Positions 22,220 to 51,549 of a stretch of 64,000 nt of DNA are shown piece by piece. Each line of letters begins with the position of its first letter. Position 1 is the stretch's first letter. The DNA is from Crossaster papposus (lineage: Eukaryota; Echinodermata; Asteroidea; Velatida; Solasteridae). The stretch spans positions 983,001-1,047,000 of the forward strand of contig JBAIAA010000661.1 in the NCBI GenBank assembly GCA_037893245.1, given 5' to 3'. Both the position numbers and the translations under genes were made by a program. The notes beneath the pieces are model-generated. The model made no database searches. It was not told the DNA's origin and saw only the letters and a program-made list of their open reading frames with translations.

Positions 22220-22459
22220 CTCGACCCTCTGTAATCTGCGCACCCAACCCTCCTCATGCACGAACGCGTGTTGCAAACGTAAATCAAATGCAAATGCGTA
22301 GAAATAGGACCGCGTGGATTTAGACTAGAGGGTCTGAAGATACAACTTGACCAAGGTATATCGTCAGACCCTCCACTCGGATCCACATTTAATTTACGTT
22401 TGGCAACACGCGCGCGCGTTTATGAGCGTTGTTAGGTGTGCAGATTACAGAGGGTCGAG
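22220..22459. mobile_element. Foldback element between minisatellite fragments
   Basis: Ends CTCGACCCTCTGTAATCTGC and GCAGATTACAGAGGGTCGAG are inverted; the pairing continues through AGAGGGTCTGA and TCAGACCCTCC. GTACGAGTT-type minisatellite fragments flank it on both sides (22180-22205 and 22470-22505). Confidence 0.7.
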
Positions 22460-23740
22460 AAGACATTTTGGGGTACGAGTTGATTCGGGTGCGAGTTGAC
22501 CCGTTACCCGCGGTACTACGGGTGCAGCTCCTATTATTATTAAATCCCGCAGATGCATGCGGACTTTATGTGTGATACTGTAGAAAGCACGCAGCGCGCT
22601 ACAACATGCAGGTGCGAGCTTGTCGAGCTAGCGCGCACTTAAAATGTGAAAACAACGTCCCAGCAAACAAACTCGTTAATTGTCCAATCACAAAATCAAA
22701 TGGCAAGGGCTATAATTGCACATGCATTGCTGCTTGGACCTGGTGCCAACTCACCTAAACACAGTCACAAGAGGCGAAGAGCAAGAGAAGTCATGTACAA
22801 TCTGTTTTTTCGTTGTCAAGAAGAAGCAGGCCAAAGCCTATGCATTTCACACACGAACATGACGAAGGTTATGCATCAAAATTTGAACTGGAGCCCAGTT
22901 AAACGAGTATTCGGAGTAGCCTAACAACCGTTGAAACAAACGGCGCGATGTGTGTCAACCTCGTTCGAAATGTGTGCGTAAATGGTGTCCAGGCCTTTGA
23001 TAGTACACTAAGTACATGAAGTACATGTACGTCATGTGAGTTGACAACACGCTGTCAGATACGTATTCAGCACGTAGACAGCACGGAGTCATCAATGCGC
23101 GGCGACAGCAAAGCACCAACAAACAAGCCCGATTCTCCAGCAAATTTTATCACATGGGAGTACGCATGGAAACACCCATTAACATTTAGATCCACCAGAA
23201 GCTGATAAAACATTTCTTGAGGCATAATCTGGATACATAACGATTCTGGTACAACCGCTATTATGGCAAGAACTTGTCGCTTGAAAATCACTTCTCTTTA
23301 CGTTAATCCTAATTTACTTTATTCACTTGCGATTCATGATGGCGGCCATGAAAGGAGGGATGACGGGTTTCATGGGCGCTTATTCAGGGTCCAAATTCTA
23401 CGCCTAGCATGCTTTTGCTCGCACATTAACCGTTTTCCAAACCTCCGCTTCGTCTCTGTTTAGGTTTCGTTCATGCATTTTGGCAATTATGATGGAGCCC
23501 AAGTTGAACCAGAACGAAGCCTAAGCTTGGGTTTGGAAACGAGAGGTATATTATGTACACTATATTATGTACACAGCGCATGCCATAGAGCATCAAAGTT
23601 GACCTCAAAAACAGGTCTAAATTTTACGAGAATACACCACATCCGGGCACAACGACGATCTCAGCATTGTGCCAACAATCCTATGTTTAGTATTTATTTC
23701 GTATCATGACTGGGCCTATAATAGGAATCAGATATTTGCG
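22460..23740. other. Intergenic, no gene recognised
   Basis: CpG-containing unique-looking DNA. Short open frames (for example 22646-22924, plus) have no recognisable domain. The unlocated first exon of the KMT2E-like gene could lie in this direction. Confidence 0.4.
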
Positions 23741-23759
23741 GTAACACCACGGTAATACT

Positions 23760-24790
23760 CTTGGTAACCATACTCTTTAGTGCTGTTGGTTCTGGGGAAA
23801 AACGGAGGGAACTCAACGTTTCGGACAGTGTGCTCTGCCCGTCGTCAGGAAACTGAGAGAGTCCAAAGTTAATTGAAGCGGGGTTATATGGAGCCTGGAA
23901 GCAATTATGATGTGGAGGATAATGCTGAATGATCACTGAGGCGTAACATGATGACCACTGAGGCATATGTGAAGGGGCGAGGAGAAGTCCCAGGGTATCA
24001 GGAGACCCATCGGACTCAGTGAGTGAGAGGTGATGATGGGGTGCCAGATCATGTCGCGGATGAGTGGTGTCGTGGCCGGGCGGTTAAGAACCCGGTTTTC
24101 TGTTCCGCAGAGCGTGAGTTCGAGTCCCAGTGTCGACACGTGTGTCCTTAAGCAAGGCAATTAAACCAATAATGCTTCGTTCTTCGGATGGGACGTAAAG
24201 CTGGAGGTCCCGTGTGTTGTGTAATACACGTAAAATAACCCAGTAACACTTATCGCTAAGAGGAGGGGCTTTGCCCCGGTGTTCCTGGCAGCGCCTCGGA
24301 ATAGGCAACTAGATTGATGGCGCTTTACAAATGCAGATTGGATTGGATTGGATTGGATCATGGGATGTAGAAACCGATGTCTTGGGGAACCGTGTTGTGC
24401 TTGATGATTTCGATGGCTTCTCTCAGGCTGATGCAGCAAATGATGCAGCGGGGGTACCAGCGTTCGATGCTTGTGATGAGTTCATCCTGGTTCCAGTTGA
24501 TCTGATGGTCTTCGGTGTGCTTGGATGATGGACAGTTGATGATTTGTCGAAGTCCCTCTTTTTGCCATGGGCTTTGTGTTAGTTGAGTCGGGTGGGGAGG
24601 TTCCTGTCAGTCTCGCCGATGTACACTTTGCCGCATTGGCAGAGGATCCTGTACACATCCTGGTCTGCGCTCTGTGTGTGGCCGGTCCTTGTGTGAAGTC
24701 AGCAGGTTCTGGATCTTCAGGGAAGTTTTGTGGAAAACTCGAATTCCGTGATTGTGGAGGATGCGCTGAATGTGGTGTGAAGAACTACCT
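23760..24790 (-). mobile_element. Penelope-like element relic with GIY-YIG endonuclease
   Basis: The minus-strand frame at about 24660-24590 reads DVYRILCQCGKVYIGETDRN, the GIY-YIG core of Penelope-like elements, preceded in another frame by NHGIRVFHKTSLKIQNLLTS and followed by DHQINWNQDELITSIERWYP and TVPQDIGFYIP. Frameshifts and a stop show it is dead. Below the SINE it continues from CATGATCTGGCACC into a 3' region with GACGACGGGCAGAGCACAC and CCGAAACGTTGAG. Confidence 0.82.
24054..24355 (+). mobile_element. tRNA-derived SINE inserted in the Penelope-like relic
   Basis: The A box lies in GTGGCCGGGCGGTTAAGA and the B box in GAGTTCGAGTCCC; the body ends in ATTGGATTGGATTGG. Seven-bp repeats GATCATG flank it (24047-24053 and 24356-24362). 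A second, diverged copy is at 28325-28700. Confidence 0.85.
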
Positions 24791-25053
24791 AGGTGGGGAG
24801 AGTAATGGAACTATGGGCCCTAACTAGTGTAGTTGGCTTTGGTATAGGTGACCCTTTGGCCGGGATTGGAAAACATAAAGCATTCCATTGTGCAACATTA
24901 CAAATACATGTACTGCGAATTTATGACTATTATAAAATTAAATAAGTTAAGAGGCCTAATAATATTCCGATCTTAACAAGATATTGTGTAATGCTTATGC
25001 TAGCGCTTGCGTTCTGCACACTGTTTAGTTATCGTACATTGTTGCTGTGGACC

Positions 25054-25346
25054 TAGCCTTGGTCAAGGCGCGTTTGTCGTTATCCGTCCGCCGTTATCTG
25101 TCCAGAAATACACGCCACGCGTGCCCCGCATAATGCTAGCTCGCGCTCCCCGTGCAAAATGTACAGTGCGAACAGCGACCTCATATTATGGCCACTATTT
25201 ATGCGAATCAACTGAAGCTACTTTTGCACTTTTTCGTATATCTTCAGTTGATTTGCATATAATAGTGGCCGCGTGAGGTCGTGCTCCGATTACCGCCGCG
25301 CCGTACGTACGGACGGGTAACGATGAACGCCTTGACCAAAGCTATA
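25054..25346. mobile_element. Foldback DNA element, 9-bp TSD CTGTGGACC (family 3), copy 1
   Basis: Direct repeats CTGTGGACC at 25045-25053 and 25347-25355. Left terminus TAGCCTTGGTCAAGGCG, right terminus read inward TAGCTTTGGTCAAGGCG, with two extra bases TA before the right duplication. Non-coding. Confidence 0.87.
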
Positions 25347-25602
25347 CTGTGGACCCTGATAATAAAAATACAGCCTTACTTAATTCTCAATTACTGTACA
25401 TTTCTTGATTGTTGTGAAAAAAATTCTTTGTTGTTCAATGTACCTACAATCCAGTTAAGTTGTCAAGGTGCTTTGTTACATTATTTTTTTGTGATTATCA
25501 CAATCATCATAATCGGTAGTATATTTCTTCCAAATGGACCTGCTCCCTGAGCCTTGAGGTCGCTCTGAGTGGTCTTTCGTCTTGGGAAAGCTTGGGTTTG
25601 GG

Positions 25603-25898
25603 TAGCCTTGGTCAAGGCGAGTTCGTCGTTATCCGTCCGTCGTTATCCGTCCAGAAATACACTGTGCGCGCGCCCCGCATATGCTGCTAACTTACGCCCC
25701 GTGCAAAGATACTGCGCGAACAGCGACCTCACACGGCCACTATTTATGCAAATCAACTGAGGCTACTTTTTCAAGTATCTTCAGTTACTTTGCATATAAT
25801 AGTGGCCGCGTGAGGTCGTTGTTTGAGCTCCGATTACCGCTGCGCTGTGTCCGTACGGCCGGCCGGACGGGTAACGATGAACGCCTTGACCAAGGCTA
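25603..25898. mobile_element. Foldback DNA element, 9-bp TSD GGGTTTGGG (family 3), copy 2
   Basis: Perfect duplications at 25594-25602 and 25899-25907. Both termini read TAGCCTTGGTCAAGGCG. The interior parallels 25054-25346 in order and orientation. Confidence 0.92.
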
Positions 25899-25978
25899 GG
25901 GTTTGGGAAGATCAGTTAGTACATTCTCCTGGGTGTCAGACTCGATCCCAACAGACTTAGGTTGGCCCGGGTAGATCC

Positions 25979-26241
25979 CACTGACCTCAACACCTGGACG
26001 GATCATTGTCCATATTCTGCTGTGCTAACACTTGAAGTCGGCGCGAACTGGAAGTGCAACATGGCGTCACTGCTGTGAGCCAATGAAATGTCCAGTTGTA
26101 GAGGTCAGTGGATTTACCAACCAACTGAACTCTACACCTGGACATTTCATTGGCTCACAGCAGTGACGCCATGTTGCACTTCTCTGCATGCCGACTTCAA
26201 AATGAAACAATGGATGATCTGTCCATGTATAGAGGTCAGTG
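25979..26241. mobile_element. hAT-like foldback MITE, TSD GTAGATCC
   Basis: Perfect 8-bp duplications at 25971-25978 and 26242-26249. Termini CACTGACCTCAACACCTGG and, from the right, CACTGACCTCTATACATGG. The internal arms carry the same terminal motif again near 26103 and 26127, so it looks like a dimerised inverted element. Confidence 0.88.
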
Positions 26242-26426
26242 GTAGATCCCCGCCAAAATATATATATATATATATTTGTTATGCATTGCAAAAAATGCGA
26301 AAGTATAGAAAGTATAATAGTAACGTCTTGGAACCAAACTATGCGACACTGGGGGCGCACACATCAACGCACCAACATGCAGTAAAGGGATTTTTAAGGG
26401 CCAGGATTTCTCATATGAAGCACGAC

Positions 26427-26802
26427 CATTTTGTGTTGACCATTGTGTTCCCGGAATCTCAGGAATTCCTTTTAGGTTTCAAGGGGGGATGGGTTAGGTT
26501 ACAATAGTGTTGAGTGCGTATAAAGTATAGGGATAATAGGGGGTACCCCTCTGCCACACATCGTGCTGGGTATAGGATTTCTCTTCCCGCAGTGAGCCCG
26601 GCCACACATATGAAGCACGATATGTGGCAGAGAAACCCCCCCCCCCCCCCCTCTTTTGTGTTGACCATTGTGTTCCCGGAATCCCAGGAATTCCTTTTAG
26701 GTTTCAAGGGGGGGGGTGGGTTAGGTTACAATAGTGTTGAGTGCGTATAAAGTATAGGGATAAGAGGGGGGTACCCCTCTGCCACATATCGTGCTGGGTA
26801 TA
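26427..26802. repeat. Tandem duplication of a 230-bp segment
   Basis: The stretch from TTTTGTGTTGACCATTGTG to ATCGTGCTGGGTATA occurs at about 26430-26573 and again at about 26655-26802, separated by a C run (26637-26650). Confidence 0.8.
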
Positions 26803-27349
26803 CGGCCACATGGCAACTTGTACGCGCAGGTCAAACCTATTATTTATTTATTTTCTATTTTTCTTCAAAATTAGACAGTTGTGCATGTTTTTATATATTA
26901 TTGTAAAATTCAGTTTGAATTTATCATCTATATTTATGGCCGTTTAATGGTTCAGATCAATTAATCTGACGAATTCAACACTCAATGTGTTGAAATCCCA
27001 ACTTTTCAAGGCTTGTCTCTTTTCAGTAGCAATCATTGCCCCTGGCGCGGCCTGAACAGATCACGAACGCCTATTTGAAACAGAAGAAATTATATATCAC
27101 AAAATACAAAGTTCAAAAGAATTATGTTCTCTAAATTTTACATCTTTTTTCAATTGCTATAACACGACAATAACTGCAACAAAGTGACGATAGTCAAATC
27201 GCACCATTCAAAAGTTTGCGTACCTACAGTTTTCATTGTGGTCGAGTCGTGCATGGTTAGAGGCTGCCTGACATGTACGGTCCACCGATCGCCAAGGCTA
27301 ACCAGTTACAATTTTAAATTGTCAATGAGTAAATTAAAAACAGATAGAT

Positions 27350-27690
27350 GTGCATGGTGGCAAACGGGTGGCTTGTGTGTAAAGCGCTTGCCTCTCACCA
27401 ATGTGGCCCGGGTTCGATTCCCGGCCCGGACCATATGTGAGTAGAGTTGTGCGTTGGTTCTCTCCTGTGCCACGAGGTTTTTTTTCCAGGTCATCCGGTT
27501 TTCCTTACTCCTGAAAAATCAAACACTTTCGATCTCAGGCTGCAAGCTCCGTAGTCATATATGAGTCGATGTGGCCGGCTGGATGCCGTAGGCGCCTTTA
27601 CGTGCCAGCGACTCGACCACGTTGTAGCCGCGTCCTTCGCAATTCAGCACACCAGCTGCGAGTAAGGATGATTATTATTATTATTATTAC
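27350..27690 (+). mobile_element. tRNA-derived SINE, second family
   Basis: The tRNA-like head has an A box in GTGGCTTGTGTGTAAAGCG and a B box in GGGTTCGATTCCCG. The body contains CAGGTCATCCGGTTTTCC and GGCTGCAAGCTCCGT and ends in (ATT)n at 27668-27690. Confidence 0.8.
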
Positions 27691-27787
27691 CACTGACGCG
27701 CGGCCGGATGGGGAAATAAGTGGCGATCTTCACTATCGGACAATAGGTGGCGCTCATCATCCTGAACAATAACATAGAGATTATTTA

Positions 27788-28122
27788 TGCTGCGTTCCAT
27801 CCAATCGCGTCGTGTTTATCGTTTTGACGACGAGTTCACGAGTCGTATAGTGGCGTTCTAAACTTCTAATCGCCTGCTCGTGTTCACCAGTGGTGAACTC
27901 GAGGTGGATTTTTTTTCTCCATGTTCACGACTTCATAACGACTGGAATACTCGCGCATGTGTGTTAATTGGTTCACGTACGAGTTCTTGCGCGATAAAGA
28001 ATGTCCTTACCGCACGACTGTGCGCGTGCGTCTTGGCGGGTAGCGTTTGGAACGCAACCCACTCGTGAACGTGGAGAAATTCACGGTGAACACGATAAAA
28101 ACGACGCGATTGGAACGCAGCA
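27788..28122. mobile_element. Harbinger-like MITE, TTA target
   Basis: Inverted termini TGCTGCGTTCCA and TGGAACGCAGCA with TTA directly outside both ends. Internal arms share CAATCGCGTCGT. TTA targets are typical of PIF/Harbinger elements. Confidence 0.68.
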
Positions 28123-28324
28123 TTATGTCTGTGCCGTGACCAAAGATCGCAGAGCGGCGCTCTATTTTGTAGAGTATTGTTGCGGGGTGCAACGGAGAAA
28201 AATGAATCGGTTCGGACCCAATTGCATCTAAAATACTCCGAATTGGAAGCTTCTGATCCGAGCCAGAGGTGCAATGCGGGATTTCCCCAGTTACCCATCT
28301 ACACGGCTCTTAGAACTCTAATAT

Positions 28325-28700
28325 TACGAGCGGTTAAGAGCTTGGTTTTATGTTCCGCAGAGCGCGAGTTCGAGTCCCGGTGTCGACACGTGTGTCCTTA
28401 AGCAAGGCAATTAAACCACTATTGCTTCGTCCTTCGGATGGGACGTAAAGTTGTAGGTCCCGTGTGTTGTATAATTTATAATGTGTGTATATATCTTTCC
28501 CATTATAACATTATAAAATTGTATAATGCACGTAAAAGAACCCAGAACACTTATCGCTAAGAGAAGGGGTTTGCCCCGGTGTTCCTGGCTGACAGTGACA
28601 CAGCCTCTGTCTACGGGTTTCCTCTGGCTTACGAGCTACAGCGCTTTTGAAGGATCCTTGGTTTCATTACCAGAAAATAATAATAATAATAATAATAATT
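28325..28700 (+). mobile_element. tRNA-derived SINE, same family as 24054-24355
   Basis: It shares GTTCCGCAGAGCGCGAGTTC and the downstream body, carries about 55 extra bp near 28472-28526, has a different 3' part and ends in (AAT)n at 28675-28700. Confidence 0.8.
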
Positions 28701-29110
28701 GTACTGTTATAGTGTAATGTTCACATTTTTGAACGACACGCGTTCCCGGTCTCGGCCCACCGCCATACTGGGCGCTAGAGGGCGCTGATGCAGCTTCGGC
28801 GGGACCGAGCGAATTTTCTGTAGGTATTCCGATTGGCCCTTAGCCTCGGTCTAGGCGCGTTCGTCGTTTAATATCCGTCTGTCATCTAGACTTGACCCAA
28901 GTCGGACTTACCATGGAGTTAAGACTACCAATTTGCTTTCGTCAATCCGGCCGAATAATTATGTGCTTGCTTTGTTGGCCTTAGATATAGGGCGCCCTCA
29001 TCTGGTTGTCGTTCCGCATCAAAGTGATGTCATATCATCATGTCAGTGCAGTAAATCACCACACATGAGCGGGGGCGGTGCACTGACCTCAACACAGTGG
29101 GGCGGTGCAT

Positions 29111-30455
29111 TAGCCTCTGTCATGACCTTTCTAAAAGGTCAACGCGAGGAAAATTGTCAAAATGGCGGCGCTTACCAACAGCAACACGTGTGTCGTCGAT
29201 GTCAGAACTTTATGGATTACGACGGAGCTCTAAAGGCTGTGGTTATTTCGAAAGGATAAACCGTAGGCATAAGGCTAAATGTCATCCAAAACCGTAAAAT
29301 TACGAAAGAAAAAGAAACAGCGACTGAAAAAATGGTCAGTTTGTGAAAGCGTGCTGCGCTATATACGTACGTGCGTAGCTAGTGGATGTCAGACAAGTCG
29401 ACCGTTGAGACAACTCGACTCGGGACAAGTCGACCGTTGAGACAACTCGCCCGTTGAGACAACTCGCCCGTTGAGACAACTCGCCCGTTGAGACAACTCG
29501 CCCGTTGAGACAACTCGCCCGTTGAGACAACTCGCCCGTTGAGACAACTCGACCTTTGAGACAACTCGACCTTTGGGACAACTCGACCTTTGGGAGAGCT
29601 ATAGCTGTACTTCGACGTTTACATTGTTTATAAACAGTTAGTGTTGGGCCGACTTTCCTCATGCAATGTTGCCATACTTCTTTGTTGACAAACTGCAAAT
29701 TCATTGTACCTTTACCATGTTAATGTTATTAATGCTTGCTATTTACCCTCTGTTAACAATTTAGGTGTAAGCTTAGTCCGAAAAAAAACAAAACGGTGGC
29801 GTCCAGAAATTGTGCACACAATCGACCGAGTGCTCCCTAATTGGTCGTGGCGCAATTGAATAATTTTTTGGAAAATCCAAGTTTAATATTTACGAACTTC
29901 TTTTAATGTCAGGTTTCAGTCAATAAAAGGATAAAATATTACTAGATTTCAGGCGTCTGTACATTTAATGTGACAGTATTTAAAACTGGTTTTTAAATTA
30001 ACATTGCAGGATCAGGAATTTTGAGGTTTAACGTCCATATAGTAATTATGTGAACCAAGTGCTTGTGTGTAAATAATTAAAAATACAAAAATAATATTGC
30101 TTGTACATGTATCAAGTTGTTTGTTTACTGTATGGCATTCAAATATGGCTTTCAAATAAAGCTTCAGTTCAGTGCCACTGAATTTTTTGTTTTGTTTAAA
30201 TGTTAATTTGGCCTAACCGGTTTTCTAAGGAGCATAAATACACGGCGGGTCTTTTCAAGTGCAGGAAAGAAAATCTAGTTTTATGATTGGCCATTTTTTA
30301 TTAAGTATTTCCCCGCAATTCATTAACTATCTGTTGTCTTTCCTCCATGGTATGGCTACTTACGTTAGTTTTACGCGCGAGCTCGAAAGCCATATTGACA
30401 AATTTCCGCAAAACGCCCTCTTCGGTTGATTTTCGTCATTTCATGACAGAGGCTA
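29111..30455. mobile_element. Inner DNA element nested in the family 2 element
   Basis: Inverted termini TAGCCTCTGTCATGA and TCATGACAGAGGCTA, with AT on both sides. Terminal arms remain similar for about 60 bp. The uninterrupted relative at 59000-59299 supplies the empty site. Contents: a 17-bp minisatellite (29392-29590) and AT-rich DNA with no recognised gene. Confidence 0.8.
29392..29590. repeat. 17-bp minisatellite, about 11 copies of AACTCGCCCGTTGAGAC
   Basis: Edge units read GACC instead of GCCC. The array lies inside the inner transposon. Confidence 0.94.
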
Positions 30456-30620
30456 ATGAGGGCGCGCTACTGATGAGCGTGGACGTGACGCGTGGCGCAC
30501 GATGTGGATGACTATGAGCAATGTTGAAACATAATCCCGACTTGGGTCAAGTCTATCTGTCATCCGGCCAGAAATACACGCCACGCGCGCCCTGCAAATG
30601 CTGCTAGCTCGCGCTCCGCC

Positions 30621-31393
30621 CACTGACCTGTACACCTGGACAGACCATTGTCCATATTCTGCTGTGCTAGCGCTTGAAGTCGGCGCGAACTGGAAGTGCA
30701 ACATGGCGGACCCAAGACGTCACTTCTGTGAGCCAATGAAATGTCCAGGTGTAGAGGTCAGTGGATTTACTCTATACATTTTGTATTTATAAACATTACG
30801 TCATACGTACCGTACCCACTGAACCTTACACCTGGACATTTCATTGGCTCACAGAGTGACGTCGTGGGTCCGCCATGTTGCACTTCCAGTTCGCGCCGAC
30901 TTCTGGGGTGCGTTCCACTCCAGCGAACGTTGCCAACGTTGGCCAACGTTAGCGTTGTTCGCGTGAGTGGAACGCAATGTGCGCCAATTATGTTGGCGAA
31001 CGTTGGCGAAAACGGCGAACGACATTCCGAGCTGTTCGCTGTTGGCCAGTGACGTATTTTAATGATGGCGAAGCGGTTAGCAGACGGCAGGGTTCTTTTC
31101 ACGGTTTTTATTTACGTTTTATACTTTTCGTTATAAACGGTGGATTGTTTTGAGCATTCACAGGGATCTTTTAAAGAAAAACAACGAGTTGGACAAAAAG
31201 CAGCGAACCAAACGATGTCACTTTCACTGGGCGCCGCCATTTTGAAAACGTAGTTTTTAGAATATCGTTCCACTTCAATTAACGCCAACTCAAAACGTTG
31301 GCGAACGTTCGCGCAAACAGTTCGCGTAAGTGGAACGCACCCCGAAGTGTGAAACAATGATGATCTGTCCATGTGTACGTGTAGAGGTCAGTG
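30621..31393. mobile_element. hAT-like MITE, TSD GCTCCGCC, interrupted
   Basis: Perfect 8-bp duplications at 30613-30620 and 31394-31401. Termini CACTGACCTGTACACCTGG and, from the right, CACTGACCTCTACACGTAC. Without 30905-31343 it matches the 263-bp element at 25979-26241. Confidence 0.88.
30905..31343. mobile_element. Inverted-repeat element nested in the hAT-like MITE
   Basis: Termini GGGGTGCGTTCCACT and AGTGGAACGCACCCC. Subterminal AACGTTGGCGAACGTT words occur in both arms. No clear target duplication. Confidence 0.78.
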
Positions 31394-31534
31394 GCTCCGC
31401 CCCGTGCAAAGATACAGCGCCAACAGCGACCTCATACGGCCACTATTTATGCAAATCAACTGAAGCTACTTTTTCGCCTCGGGATCAACGGTTTTTGAAA
31501 TCTTATGTTTTTCCTATATTTTGCGCCAAATTTC

Positions 31535-31709
31535 TAGTCTTGATCCAAGACCAAGTTAGCCGTTCATTTGTTCCGCGGCGCGCCGTCCGTATATCCGGGA
31601 ACGAATCTTGCAATAATAATTATTAAGGGCGCCATCAATAAGCCCGGATATATACGGACGGCGCGCCGCGGAACAAATGAACGGCTAGCTTGGTCTTGGA
31701 TCAAGACTA
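31535..31709. mobile_element. Foldback DNA element, family 1, copy 2
   Basis: Both ends read TAGTCTTGATCCAAGACC. Arms of about 80 bp include GCGGCGCGCCGTCCGTATAT. A target duplication is not convincing (AAATT at most). It abuts the 31718 minisatellite. Confidence 0.85.
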
Positions 31710-31717
31710 GAAATTGA

Positions 31718-31964
31718 CCCGGGTACGAGTTGACCCGGGTACGAGTTGACCCGGGTACGAGTTGACCCGGGTACGAGTTGACCCGGGTACGAGTTGACCC
31801 GGGTACGAGTTGACCCGGGTACGAGTTGACCCGGGTACGAGTTGACCCGGGTACGAGTTGACCCGGGTACGAGTTGACCCGGGTACGAGTTGACCCGGGT
31901 ACGAGTTGACCCGGGTACGAGTTGACCCGGGTACGAGTTGACCCGGGTACGAGTTGACCCACTT
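31718..31964. repeat. 16-bp minisatellite, about 15 copies of GACCCGGGTACGAGTT
   Basis: Almost perfect copies. The reverse complement AACTCGTACCCGGGTC shares its core with the array at 21792-22084. It lies about 340 bp upstream of the METAP2 start codon, possibly in the promoter region. Confidence 0.97.
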
Positions 31965-32259
31965 GTAACCCAATGAAAATTATAAAATCACCTATTTATT
32001 GGAATTTCCTGCTGCAAAATTTCTCGGTTTTGGTGTTGAAAAACACCCAACATTTCCTATTAAAAGAGACAATTACTGGTTAAATAGATGTTCTACTTTT
32101 TTTATCAACCAACGTTTTTACACTGTATAACTGTTTTACACTGACTCACTGAAATTCTAAAAAAAATAAAATAAAATGTGATGCCACCCCCTACCGGTTT
32201 AGTTATACCCCTTCTAAAGATATTTATGCGACGCCCTCAAAAAGATAATCATAAGCGCG

Positions 32260-32301
32260 ATGGCACATATGGAGCACCATAACAAACGCATGCGAAGTTG
32301 A
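32260..32301 (+). promoter_or_regulatory. Possible upstream ORF of METAP2
   Basis: ATG at 32260, 13 codons, TGA at 32299-32301, three bases before the METAP2 ATG. It matters only if transcription starts above it, which the sequence cannot show. Confidence 0.4.
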
Positions 32302-32304
32302 ATA

Positions 32305-51179
<18,875 letters not shown>

Positions 51180-51193
51180 TCCCAAGAAATAAG

Positions 51194-51448
51194 CAGGGTT
51201 GTAGTCGACTCCCTGCAAGTCCGTTCACAAGTCCTCTCGTGAAGCCAGCTACAAGTCTTTTCATAAGGGCAGTCACAAGTATCTGGATGAACAATGACAA
51301 AGGAATGCTTTTGTCAAAACTCATTTGAATAGCTTGTGATTTGAATTGGAACTGGAGGACTTGTGATGGACTTGCAGGGACTTGCAGGGACTTGCAGGGA
51401 CTTGTGATGGACTTGCAGGGACTTGTGATGGACTCGACTACATCCCTG
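51194..51448. mobile_element. hAT-like MITE in the METAP2 3' flank
   Basis: Termini CAGGGTTGTAGTCGACTCC and, from the right, CAGGGATGTAGTCGAGTCC. Flanking GAAATAAG and GAAACAAG differ at one of eight positions. It contains four GGACTTGCAG units and is the inverted relative of 8065-8454. Starting 15 bp after the stop codon, it is probably in the 3' UTR. Confidence 0.83.
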
Positions 51449-51549
51449 GAAACAAGGCAGTTAAAGATATTGCACTCATGCATATTGATGAGTCAAACAG
51501 GCTACTTTTATTGTGCCAACGTATCAGGGAAGTGGAACGTACGAAGTAG

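Larger units (their letters stand above)
28887..30555. mobile_element. Family 2 DNA element, 9-bp TSD TCTGTCATC, itself interrupted
   Basis: Perfect duplications at 28878-28886 and 30556-30564. Both termini read TAGACTTGACCCAAGTCGG. The left 220 bp and right 100 bp match the 300-bp element at 59000-59299; the middle is a later insertion (29111-30455). No transposase ORF. Confidence 0.9.
28850..31472. mobile_element. Interrupted family 3 foldback element hosting a transposon nest
   Basis: The left end TAGCCTCGGTCTAGGCGCG at 28850 and the segments 28850-28886, 30556-30620 and 31394-31472 read continuously along the family 3 element at 25603-25898. The gaps are filled by elements at 28887-30555 and 30621-31393, each with its own target duplication. 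The right end is missing after GCTACTTTTTCG. Confidence 0.82.

Noticed and set aside
22646-22924. 92-codon frame with basic KRRRAREV stretch
   Set aside because: No recognisable domain, no clear splice sites and length within chance for this composition.
29160-29340. Short ATG frame with basic tail (LRKKKKQRLKK) inside the inner transposon
   Set aside because: Broken by stops between the ATG and the basic part; no family recognised.
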